5,367 nucleotides of DNA. Source: Candidatus Aerophobota bacterium. GTDB lineage: Bacteria; Aerophobota; Aerophobia; Aerophobales; B3-G15. Of this stretch, positions 1 through 4,595 are shown in pieces; the first letter of the stretch is position 1, and each line of letters opens with the position of its first letter. Where the stretch lies: assembly GCA_030607765.1 (NCBI GenBank), contig JAUWJJ010000097.1:1-5367 (forward strand). Direction: 5' to 3'. The notes below the pieces were generated by a model. The model worked only from the letters and a program-made list of their open reading frames with translations. It did no database searches and had not been told where the DNA came from. The translations under genes and the position numbers were made by a program.

Positions 1-92
1 CAGAGAGGGAAATAGCAAAATAATTCTTCCTAAAAATGACAAAAGTAAGAAATTTATCTTTGCACTTATCTCGAGCAAAATGAGGTATATCT
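1..92. other. Leader region before the first gene; no clear gene
   Basis: This short AT-rich stretch precedes the first gene. Two frames on the + strand close early (stops at 13-15 and 21-23), so the end of an upstream gene could lie at the very edge, but too few codons are visible to tell. A third frame stays open from position 2 to a stop at 113-115, overlapping the next gene; its translation resembles nothing I know. The only signal I trust is the ribosome binding site GAGGT at 82-86, six bases before the ATG at 93. I could not find a convincing -35/-10 pair: ATGACA at 36-41 resembles a -35 box but has no well-spaced partner. Confidence 0.5.
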
Positions 93-1412
93 ATGTTATA
101 TCTAGAAAATCTTAAAGAAAAGCTTACAGATGATGAGCTAAATGAAGTTGTAAGAGAAACCTTAGGGGATTTCAAAAACGTAAAAAAAGTCCTCTTGATA
201 CATCCTGATTATACAAGAAGGGATTTTTCCGATAGATTAGTGCCTCTTATTTATCAAGAGCTGAAAAGCAAAGGTATGAAACAGATATACTCTTTGAATG
301 CAGGTGGTACTCACAGGAGAATGAGGAAAGATGAAATTTATGCTAAATTAGGAATTTCAAATGAAATTAATTTTACTAAATTTTACAACCATGAATATAA
401 TGATCCAGATCAACTTGCAGTTGTAGGTGAAATTCCAGCCTCTTTTGTTGCAGAAAAGACAAATGGGGAGCTCCTGCAGTCAATTCCTGTTACTGTAAAC
501 AAGCTGGTTACAGAAGATTATGATTTAATTGTTGCCCTCAGTGGAACTACACCACATGAATCCGCTGGTTTTTCCGGTGGACTAAAGATTTTCTTTCCAG
601 GCATTTCTGGCCCAGGAGTGATAGATTTATTCCATTGGGTTGCGGTACTTATTGGTATTCCAGAGATAATAGGCTTGGAAAATAATCCTGCCAGGGATGT
701 TATAAACGAGGGCTCTTATTATGTTTTTCAAAAAATAAAAGCTCCCCTGGTTTCCTTTGATATGGTTTTTGAGGAAAAAAATGGTGATCTAATTTCTAAG
801 GGAATCTATACAGGGGTTGGTATTGATGGATTTATTGCCGCTTATAAAAAAGCAGCAAGGATGAGCTCTAATCTCCATATTGTTTGTATTGATTATCCTC
901 TTGATGTTGCCCTGCAGGTCATTGATGAGGACTATGATGAGGTCTGGACAGCTGGGAAAGGTTCTTATAAATTGCAAAGAACAGGCGTGATGGCAAATGG
1001 TGGCGAAATAATTATTTATGCACCACACATTAGTTGTTTTCACTCAAAACCAGAAATAGATACCGCCTTAAGACAGATAGGCTATCATTGCAAGGATTAT
1101 GTAAAGTGGTACTTAAAGTTAAACCCAGGATTTAGCAGAAATGTAGCTGCTCATGTTATTAATGTAAGAGGGCCTGGAACTTATAATTCAATAACAGGAA
1201 AAGAGAAGTTTACCTTTGATGTAACGCTTGCTACAGGGATTGCGGAAGATATCTGCAAATCAGTTGGCTTGGGTTATAGGGATCCTAATTCACTGCATAG
1301 AGAAGATTTTAAGAGACCAGGGAGACTTTGGATTCAAAATGGCGGAAAGTACCTTTGCGATATTAAAATTGCACCAGTTCAGCCACTAAGTCACCAGGGC
1401 ACAAAGGAGTGA
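93..1412 (+). CDS. Lactate racemase (LarA/DUF2088) superfamily protein, nickel-pincer-dependent hydroxy-acid racemase or epimerase
   Basis: The 439-residue protein fits the LarA superfamily (usually about 420-440 residues), cytoplasmic enzymes that invert the carbon bearing the hydroxyl of 2-hydroxy acids using a nickel pincer nucleotide cofactor. Visible motifs: D39-Y-T-R42 (family DxTRP, with Arg43 in place of Pro), G-T-H74, N-H100-E, T-P-H155-E, F-S-G-G-L-K165 and H181. Recalled against Lactobacillus plantarum LarA, D39, R42, H74, H155, K165 and H181 match D72, R75, H108, H174, K184 (cofactor-linked) and H200 (nickel ligand); the 10- and 16-residue gaps between the last three are identical. 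No signal peptide or membrane segment is evident. The ATG at 93 has GAGGT six bases upstream. The substrate cannot be read: the superfamily includes lactate, malate and other hydroxy-acid racemases and sugar-acid epimerases. Cofactor genes larB, larC and larE are not in this window. Family assignment is secure, substrate is not. Confidence 0.9.
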   Translation: MLYLENLKEKLTDDELNEVVRETLGDFKNVKKVLLIHPDYTRRDFSDRLVPLIYQELKSKGMKQIYSLNAGGTHRRMRKDEIYAKLGISNEINFTKFYNHEYNDPDQLAVVGEIPASFVAEKTNGELLQSIPVTVNKLVTEDYDLIVALSGTTPHESAGFSGGLKIFFPGISGPGVIDLFHWVAVLIGIPEIIGLENNPARDVINEGSYYVFQKIKAPLVSFDMVFEEKNGDLISKGIYTGVGIDGFIAAYKKAARMSSNLHIVCIDYPLDVALQVIDEDYDEVWTAGKGSYKLQRTGVMANGGEIIIYAPHISCFHSKPEIDTALRQIGYHCKDYVKWYLKLNPGFSRNVAAHVINVRGPGTYNSITGKEKFTFDVTLATGIAEDICKSVGLGYRDPNSLHREDFKRPGRLWIQNGGKYLCDIKIAPVQPLSHQGTKE

Positions 1413-1448
1413 TATGTAGAAGAGGCAAAAGGCTAAGAGTTAATGTGT

Positions 1449-1517
1449 AAAAGCGTAGATGCGTTTTACTTCTTCACGCATTCACTCATAAACGCATCAA
1501 CACATTCACGCATTCAT
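1449..1517. repeat. Degenerate GCGT/ACGC repeat tract between the racemase-like and PFK genes
   Basis: The word TTCACGCATTCA occurs twice (1473-1484 and 1505-1516, offset 32 bp), with a related ACGCATCAA between them. The left part carries the same word on the opposite strand: GATGCGTTT at 1458-1466 is a perfect 9-bp inverted match to AAACGCATC at 1490-1498, with a 23-base gap, so the tract could fold into a long-loop hairpin. It does not code in any plausible frame. It looks like a degenerate intergenic repeat rather than a promoter or a known RNA. The rest of the gap (1413-1448) shows no clear signal. Confidence 0.65.
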
Positions 1518-1541
1518 CTTGGTGTCTTTGTGTCTTGGTGG
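1518..1541. repeat. Three tandem 8-bp units (CTTGGTGT-like)
   Basis: The units CTTGGTGT, CTTTGTGT and CTTGGTGG follow each other without gaps and differ by one base each from the first. The tract ends 35 bases before the GTG start of the PFK gene, just ahead of its ribosome binding site. Similar GTGTCTT-rich strings are, as I recall, common between genes in many environmental bacterial genomes; no function is evident. Confidence 0.6.
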
Positions 1542-1563
1542 CTGAATAATTACTATAAATGAT

Positions 1564-1571
1564 GGAGGGAG
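1564..1571 (+). promoter_or_regulatory. Ribosome binding site that sets the PFK start at GTG 1577
   Basis: GGAGGGAG at 1564-1571 is a near-ideal Shine-Dalgarno sequence. The core GGAGG (1564-1568) ends eight bases before GTG 1577-1579. The in-frame ATGs at 1559 and 1562 lie beside or inside this site and have only AT-rich sequence upstream (TAATTACTATAA), so they are poor starts. Confidence 0.8.
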
Positions 1572-1576
1572 AAAAA

Positions 1577-2899
1577 GTGAAAAATGCAGTTATTGCACAA
1601 TCAGGAGGGCCAACATCGGTAATAAATAATAGTCTTAGAGGGGCAATTGATACATTATCTGTCTCGGGAGAAATAGGTAAGATCTATGGGGCGAAAATGG
1701 GCATTCTCGGTGTTCTTAGTGAACAGCTATTAGATATTTCTGGTCAGGATCCAAGACAGATAGCTTTGTTGGGGAGGACTCCTTCTGCTGGGACGATTGG
1801 GAGTTGTAGATATAAGATAAGAAGTAATGAGGATTTAGCTCGAATTGTTGAGGTTTTCAAAGAGCATAATATTGGTTATTTCTTTTACTGTGGTGGAGGA
1901 GACTCAATGGATACCTTAGATAAGGTAAGTAAACTGGCAAGACAGAACAGTTTAGAGGTAATTTGTGTAGGTATACCAAAGACGATTGATAATGATGTTG
2001 GTGGCAGGTTGCAATCTAATGGCACATTTGCCATTTGTGACCATAATCCAGGTTATGGAAGTGTTGCCAGAAATTTGGGGTTTAATATCTTAGAGGCAAA
2101 TGAGGAAAACAAGGCAAGCTACACAAGTGACCCGGTTTTAATAATTGGAGTGATGGGAAGAAAAATTGGTTTTATACCTGCTGCAGCAAGATTGGCAGAT
2201 CCAAAAAGAAAGATACCTTTACTCATAATACTTCCGGAAGCTTTATCTAAAAAAGACTGGCAAGGTAATCTGGAATTTATAACAGAAAAGGTTAATGAAA
2301 AATTAGATAGTTTTGGCAGATGTATAGTTGTTATCAGTGAAGGGGTACAGGTTGGGGATTTAGGTATACTGCGCGATAGCTTTGGCAATGAACAGTTTAG
2401 CGCTTCTGAGAGAACAGTTGAACATGTACTTGTTAATTACCTCAATGGCACAGATAGAAAAGATACCCGGGGAAGAGCACAGAGTAGATTGAAAGTTAGA
2501 GGGATAGCAAGGTCTGAAAGACCGGGAACCCGTCAGAGACGTGAGATTGCCTATGTGTCTGAAGTTGACTTAAAAGAGGCTTATCAAGTGGGTGCCTATG
2601 CGGCAAAACTTGCTTTAAAGGGAAACGACGGCTTTATGTCAACAATAATAAAAGTTCCCGGAGATACTTACAAAGTTAGATATGATAAGGTCCCATTGAG
2701 TGTTGTGGCTAACTCAGAAAGGGAGTTTCCAGAGGAATGGATTGCCCCGAACAGGATAGATGTAACCGATGAATTTGTAAATTGGGTAATGCCGCTAACT
2801 GGTAGACCATTTCCCAAATTTGCTGAATTTGAAGATATTTTTGTTCCGTCACTGTGCAAAAAGTATATACCAGCAGCTTATACTTCTCAGCAGGTCTAA
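1577..2899 (+). CDS. pfp: 6-phosphofructokinase, probably pyrophosphate-dependent
   Basis: PFK-family enzyme phosphorylating fructose 6-phosphate to fructose 1,6-bisphosphate in glycolysis; the PPi-dependent forms are reversible. I start it at GTG 1577 (440 residues; an ATG at 1559 would add six) because of the ribosome binding site just upstream and because the protein then opens MKNAVIAQSGGP, like relatives. Motifs from GTG: SGGPTSVIN 9-17, TPSAGTIGSCRYK 68-80, GGGDS 106-110, PKTIDND 134-140, MGRKIG 193-198, PE 220-221, SEG 254-256 and QR 320-321. Asp138 is the catalytic base (E. coli Asp127). Asp109 and Lys135 stand where ATP-dependent enzymes have Gly104 and Gly124; this pair is the recognised PPi-use signature. 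Oddly, residue 108, equivalent to metal-binding Asp103 (Asn in some PPi relatives), is Gly. The length suits longer PPi-type PFKs. The stop codon lies in the loop of a palindromic repeat. An ATP-using exception cannot be excluded. Confidence 0.93.
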   Translation: MKNAVIAQSGGPTSVINNSLRGAIDTLSVSGEIGKIYGAKMGILGVLSEQLLDISGQDPRQIALLGRTPSAGTIGSCRYKIRSNEDLARIVEVFKEHNIGYFFYCGGGDSMDTLDKVSKLARQNSLEVICVGIPKTIDNDVGGRLQSNGTFAICDHNPGYGSVARNLGFNILEANEENKASYTSDPVLIIGVMGRKIGFIPAAARLADPKRKIPLLIILPEALSKKDWQGNLEFITEKVNEKLDSFGRCIVVISEGVQVGDLGILRDSFGNEQFSASERTVEHVLVNYLNGTDRKDTRGRAQSRLKVRGIARSERPGTRQRREIAYVSEVDLKEAYQVGAYAAKLALKGNDGFMSTIIKVPGDTYKVRYDKVPLSVVANSEREFPEEWIAPNRIDVTDEFVNWVMPLTGRPFPKFAEFEDIFVPSLCKKYIPAAYTSQQV

Positions 2900-2912
2900 A
2901 GACCTGCACTAC
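2890..2912. repeat. Extragenic palindrome, copy 1 (GCAGGTC-TAAA-GACCTGC)
   Basis: Perfect 7-bp arms GCAGGTC (2890-2896) and GACCTGC (2901-2907) enclose TAAA, then ACTAC follows. The TAA within the loop (2897-2899) is the PFK stop codon, so the last PFK codons belong to the repeat. Copy 2, 32 bp downstream, has the same plan. Strings of this type (GCAGGTCTAAAGACCTGC, GCAGGCTAAAGCCTGC followed by a CTAC-like tail) are, from memory, dispersed repeats in several uncultured bacteria, similar in concept to REP elements. There is no run of T after the stem, so it is not a standard terminator. Confidence 0.75.
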
Positions 2913-2921
2913 TCTTCTTAC

Positions 2922-2943
2922 GCAGGCTAAAGCCTGCGGCTAC
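2922..2943. repeat. Extragenic palindrome, copy 2 (GCAGGC-TAAA-GCCTGC)
   Basis: Perfect 6-bp arms GCAGGC (2922-2927) and GCCTGC (2932-2937) enclose the same TAAA loop as copy 1 and are followed by GGCTAC, matching the ACTAC tail of copy 1. The two copies differ by loss of one base pair in the stem (T-A removed) and a few tail bases, so they are related variants in direct orientation. The downstream sequence is pyrimidine-rich but lacks a proper T run. Confidence 0.75.
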
Positions 2944-2948
2944 ATTTA

Positions 2949-2984
2949 TTTGGTTTGTCTCGTTTATCTGGTTAATCCGGTTTT
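2949..2984. repeat. Four tandem degenerate 9-bp units (consensus TCTGGTTTA)
   Basis: TTTGGTTTG, TCTCGTTTA, TCTGGTTAA and TCCGGTTTT follow one another without gaps. Because nine is a multiple of three, one frame reads as a repetitive Leu-Val-rich string, which creates a spurious open frame here. The tract lies between the palindromes and the HAD gene ribosome binding site. Confidence 0.6.
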
Positions 2985-2985
2985 T

Positions 2986-3006
2986 ACATATTACACATTA
3001 CATCTC
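2986..3006. repeat. Three 7-bp units (ACATATT, ACACATT, ACATCTC)
   Basis: A short degenerate tandem tract directly after the 9-bp repeats, ending six bases before the GGGAGG ribosome binding site of the next gene. The first two units differ by one base; the third is more diverged. It is low-complexity DNA with no evident function. Confidence 0.45.
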
Positions 3007-3025
3007 AAGAGAGGGAGGATAAAAA

Positions 3026-4069
3026 ATGGCTTTACCCAGGCTCACTAAAGAGCAGATAAAAGAAGATGCAGGACAACAGTTAAAAAACTTAAAAAAAACA
3101 AAGGATTATTTCGTTGCCATTGATACAGATGGCTGCATTACCGACAATATGAATGGAAAGCAGATGTTGATTTTACATCCACAGTTTATGGAATTTTACG
3201 GTCTTTGGGATATTGAGTCTTTTTTTAGAGAAGTTGCTGAATACTACAATCTTTTTTCCGTGGATAGAGGCTGCAACAGGTTTATTGCCATACAGCTTAC
3301 CCTTAGGACTCTTACAGAAAGAGAAGATGTCCAGAAGGTTTTAGCTGAAAGGGGAATAAAGCTTCCCGATGCAAAACCGTTAAATGATTATATTAATTAT
3401 GCACAAAAAAATAAGTTGGGATTGGGAAATCCAAGTCTGGAAAAATTTGTTAACGAAAATCCAACCTGCCTTCCATTATACAAACTTCTCGGGTGGAGTG
3501 AAGCAGTTAACAGAACATTCCCCCACATATCAGCAAAAATTCCACCTTTTAATTATGTTAAGGAATCTTTAGATTTAATGGCACAGTATGCTGATATTAT
3601 GGTTGTCTCTAAAACGCCTTATGAGGACCTGGTGAATTACTGGGAAACTCAGGGAATAGCTGATTATATTCAAGTTATTGCTGGGCAAGAAATGGGTTCA
3701 AAAGCACATCACATTGAAGTAGCTAAAAAAGTGAGTAAATATGAGGATGATAATGTACTGATGCTTGGAGATGGCAAGGGAGATTTAAAGGCTGTGAAGA
3801 AAAATAATGGTCTTTTTTATCCAATCTCACCTGGCAAGGAGCAGGAAGCCTGGGAAAGATTTGCCGATATATTTGAAGTTTTTATCAAGGGAAAGTATAA
3901 AGGAGAATTTGAAGAAAATCTTTTAGCTTCCTTTGATAAAGTGCTTCTTACAACACCATCCTGGGAAAGATTAGGTTATAATCATATGAATGCTTACAGA
4001 GAAAAACAAGAAATAAGAAAGGCTTTATATGAGAAACTTAATCCAGGTGGAAGATTACTTATTTTGTAA
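3026..4069 (+). CDS. HAD-superfamily hydrolase with a large cap; substrate unknown
   Basis: The 347-residue protein has all four HAD motifs. Motif I is D33-T-D35-G-C-I-T-D40, Asp33 being the predicted nucleophile and Asp35 the acid/base. Motif II is Ser195 in VVSKTP. Motif III is probably Lys226 in GSKAHH. Motif IV is G-D249-GKG-D253 for magnesium. The roughly 150 residues between motifs I and II form a large cap holding R-G-C-N-R-F (81-86); with the DxDGC motif this recalls a family I have seen annotated only as HAD family hydrolase, often near sugar-use genes. It most likely removes phosphate from a small cytoplasmic metabolite, perhaps a sugar phosphate. No signal peptide or membrane helix is seen. 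Residues about 285-347 extend beyond the usual core and end in PGGRLLIL. The start is clear: GGGAGG at 3013-3018, seven bases before ATG. Following the PFK gene after 126 bp suggests a carbohydrate role, but that is inference. Confidence 0.85.
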   Translation: MALPRLTKEQIKEDAGQQLKNLKKTKDYFVAIDTDGCITDNMNGKQMLILHPQFMEFYGLWDIESFFREVAEYYNLFSVDRGCNRFIAIQLTLRTLTEREDVQKVLAERGIKLPDAKPLNDYINYAQKNKLGLGNPSLEKFVNENPTCLPLYKLLGWSEAVNRTFPHISAKIPPFNYVKESLDLMAQYADIMVVSKTPYEDLVNYWETQGIADYIQVIAGQEMGSKAHHIEVAKKVSKYEDDNVLMLGDGKGDLKAVKKNNGLFYPISPGKEQEAWERFADIFEVFIKGKYKGEFEENLLASFDKVLLTTPSWERLGYNHMNAYREKQEIRKALYEKLNPGGRLLIL

Positions 4070-4153
4070 AAATTAGCATTAAGAATTGCCGAAGGGGTTT
4101 ATTTTTTTTCTTCCGGGCAGGGAGGGCTTCAACTTTCCTTTTTAAAAATTAGC
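4067..4153. repeat. 11-bp direct repeat TAAAAATTAGC, two copies
   Basis: TAAAAATTAGC lies at 4067-4077, starting on the TAA stop codon of the HAD gene, and again at 4143-4153. The 65 bases between include a T8 run (4102-4109) and the candidate terminator stem. The word is AT-rich, so chance or a local duplication are both possible. Confidence 0.4.
4119..4143 (+). terminator. Possible rho-independent terminator after the HAD gene
   Basis: GGAGGG (4121-4126) can pair with CTTTCC (4133-4138) around the six-base loop CTTCAA, using two G-T wobbles, extendable to 4119-4140 with one A-T and one further G-T pair. TTTTT at 4139-4143 follows directly. It sits about 50 bases past the HAD stop, where a terminator is expected. 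The wobble-rich stem and short T run make this a modest candidate; no better hairpin with a T tract was found between the HAD gene and argB. Confidence 0.4.
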
Positions 4154-4186
4154 GTCAAAAACCATTAATCCCAATTTCAGGAAAAA

Positions 4187-4210
4187 TCTTGCTAAATAGG
4201 TTGAGCAAGA
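4187..4210. repeat. Inverted repeat TCTTGCT/AGCAAGA
   Basis: Perfect 7-bp arms at 4187-4193 and 4204-4210 around a 10-base loop. AT-rich sequence follows, with no solid T run, so a terminator role is weak. It stands at the left edge of the palindrome cluster. Confidence 0.5.
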
Positions 4211-4234
4211 ATAATTTAACTTTTGGGAAAAGGT

Positions 4235-4301
4235 GATTCTCTTCTCTCCACGACCCTCGTCGCTGAGAAAGCCTCAGGGATTCCCCTCCGTCGCTGGAAT
4301 G
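4235..4301. repeat. Two tandem degenerate GATTCY...RGAA palindromic elements
   Basis: The first unit runs from GATTCTC (4235) to GAGAA (4265-4269), the second from GATTCC (4279) to GGAAT (4296-4300). Both carry the 8-mer CGTCGCTG near their right end (4258-4265 and 4289-4296, offset 31 bp). Between them CTGAG-AAAGC-CTCAG (4263-4277) can form its own hairpin. Elements of the general form GATTC...CGCT..GAATG are, as I recall, frequent dispersed repeats between genes of many bacteria. I see no transposase here. Confidence 0.5.
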
Positions 4302-4355
4302 CTCTTTGAATTATCTCTGCTCGGTCTCCTCGTTTCGGGGAAAAATTAATTAATC

Positions 4356-4381
4356 TTGAGGGGGAATATTTTCCCCCTCAA
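4356..4381. repeat. Perfect 11-bp-arm palindrome TTGAGGGGGAA/TTCCCCCTCAA
   Basis: Arms at 4356-4366 and 4371-4381 match perfectly around the four-base loop TATT. This is the strongest hairpin in the window. It has no T run on the + strand. On the - strand it is followed by AT-rich sequence (GATTAATTAATTTTT), but no minus-strand gene is present for it to terminate. It is directly followed by a smaller hairpin, CGC-TTC-GCG (4382-4390). Confidence 0.8.
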
Positions 4382-4407
4382 CGCTTCGCGGCTCCCCCTA
4401 AAAACAG

Positions 4408-4429
4408 GCAAAGCAACTCGTTGCTTCGC
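4408..4429. repeat. Palindrome GCAAAGCAAC/GTTGCTTCGC
   Basis: Ten-base arms (4408-4417 and 4420-4429) with one mismatch around a two-base centre. On the - strand the stem is followed by CTGTTTTT, which looks terminator-like, yet no minus-strand gene would use it. It is the right-hand member of the GC-richer palindrome cluster. Confidence 0.6.
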
Positions 4430-4490
4430 TCCTCAAACATAAATTTTTTTTCATTTATTGGCAAATTTTTCCATATCTTCCATTAATTTT

Positions 4491-4509
4491 TAGCTTTTCT
4501 CTTAAGCTA
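4491..4509. repeat. Small inverted repeat TAGCTT/AAGCTA upstream of argB
   Basis: Perfect 6-bp arms (4491-4496 and 4504-4509) with a seven-base loop TTCTCTT, about 85 bases before argB. It could be a protein-binding site or chance in AT-rich DNA. Confidence 0.35.
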
Positions 4510-4537
4510 TCAACTAAATATCCTGCCAACCATCAAA

Positions 4538-4577
4538 TTTTTATCATAGTTGACAAAATGGATAAAATAACTATTCT
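4538..4577 (+). promoter_or_regulatory. Candidate argB promoter with overlapping inverted repeat
   Basis: TTGACA at 4550-4555 is a perfect -35 hexamer. TATTCT at 4572-4577 (4 of 6 matches, 16-base spacer) is its best -10, but that would put the transcript start almost on the ribosome binding site. TATCAT at 4542-4547 is a better -10 (5 of 6) lacking a good -35. TTTTATC (4539-4545) and GATAAAA (4561-4567) form a 7-bp inverted repeat flanking the TTGACA, centres 22 bp apart, as an operator might. It does not resemble the E. coli ARG box. Confidence 0.35.
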
Positions 4578-4583
4578 TTCAAT

Positions 4584-4589
4584 GGGGAG
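4584..4589 (+). promoter_or_regulatory. Ribosome binding site that sets the argB start at TTG 4596
   Basis: GGGGAG lies six bases before TTG 4596-4598. The frame has a stop (TAA) at 4563-4565 with no ATG or GTG between, and the first ATG downstream is codon 35, inside the conserved nucleotide-binding loop. TTG is therefore the only sensible start. Confidence 0.75.
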
Positions 4590-4595
4590 AAAAAG

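Larger units (their letters stand above)
4070..4595. other. 526-bp non-coding spacer rich in inverted repeats
   Basis: No coding frame on either strand is convincing. From left to right it holds a T8 run and possible terminator (4102-4143), a 7-bp-arm hairpin (4187-4210), a pair of ATTCY/RGAAT-type elements (4235-4301), a perfect 11-bp palindrome (4356-4381), a small CGC-TTC-GCG hairpin (4382-4390), a 10-bp-arm palindrome with one mismatch (4408-4429), a second T8 run (4444-4451), a 6-bp-arm hairpin (4491-4509) and the argB promoter candidate (4538-4577). The G- and C-rich blocks at 4235-4435 contrast with the AT-rich flanks, suggesting that this middle part is inserted or repeat-derived. I recognised no known riboswitch, tRNA or other RNA. 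Confidence 0.6.

Noticed and set aside
2..115. Open frame from the window edge overlapping the first gene
   Set aside because: Thirty-seven codons with no recognisable similarity; two other frames could equally be an upstream gene tail, so no call is possible.
789..1043. 84-codon - strand open frame inside the racemase-like gene (and similar ones at 2119-2388, 2668-2859, 2709-2909, and + strand 3384-3572)
   Set aside because: All are shadows of well-supported genes, with no ribosome binding site or recognisable domain.
1403..1419. AAAGGAG followed by ATG-TAG directly after the racemase-like gene, as if a start codon remained from a lost gene
   Set aside because: The purines are the last Lys-Glu codons, the spacing to ATG is short, and the frame stops at once; no gene remnant is visible after it.
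1449..1541. CRISPR-like array in the spacer repeats
   Set aside because: The repeated words are only 8-12 bp, degenerate, and lack uniform spacers; no cas gene is present.
2854..3048. 64-codon + strand open frame spanning the PFK end and the spacer
   Set aside because: It overlaps the PFK and HAD genes, lacks a good ribosome binding site, and its sequence is simply the translation of the palindromes and the 9-bp repeats.
4441..4452. T8 run as the tail of a terminator formed by the 4408-4429 hairpin
   Set aside because: Fourteen bases separate the stem from the T run, too far for an intrinsic terminator.
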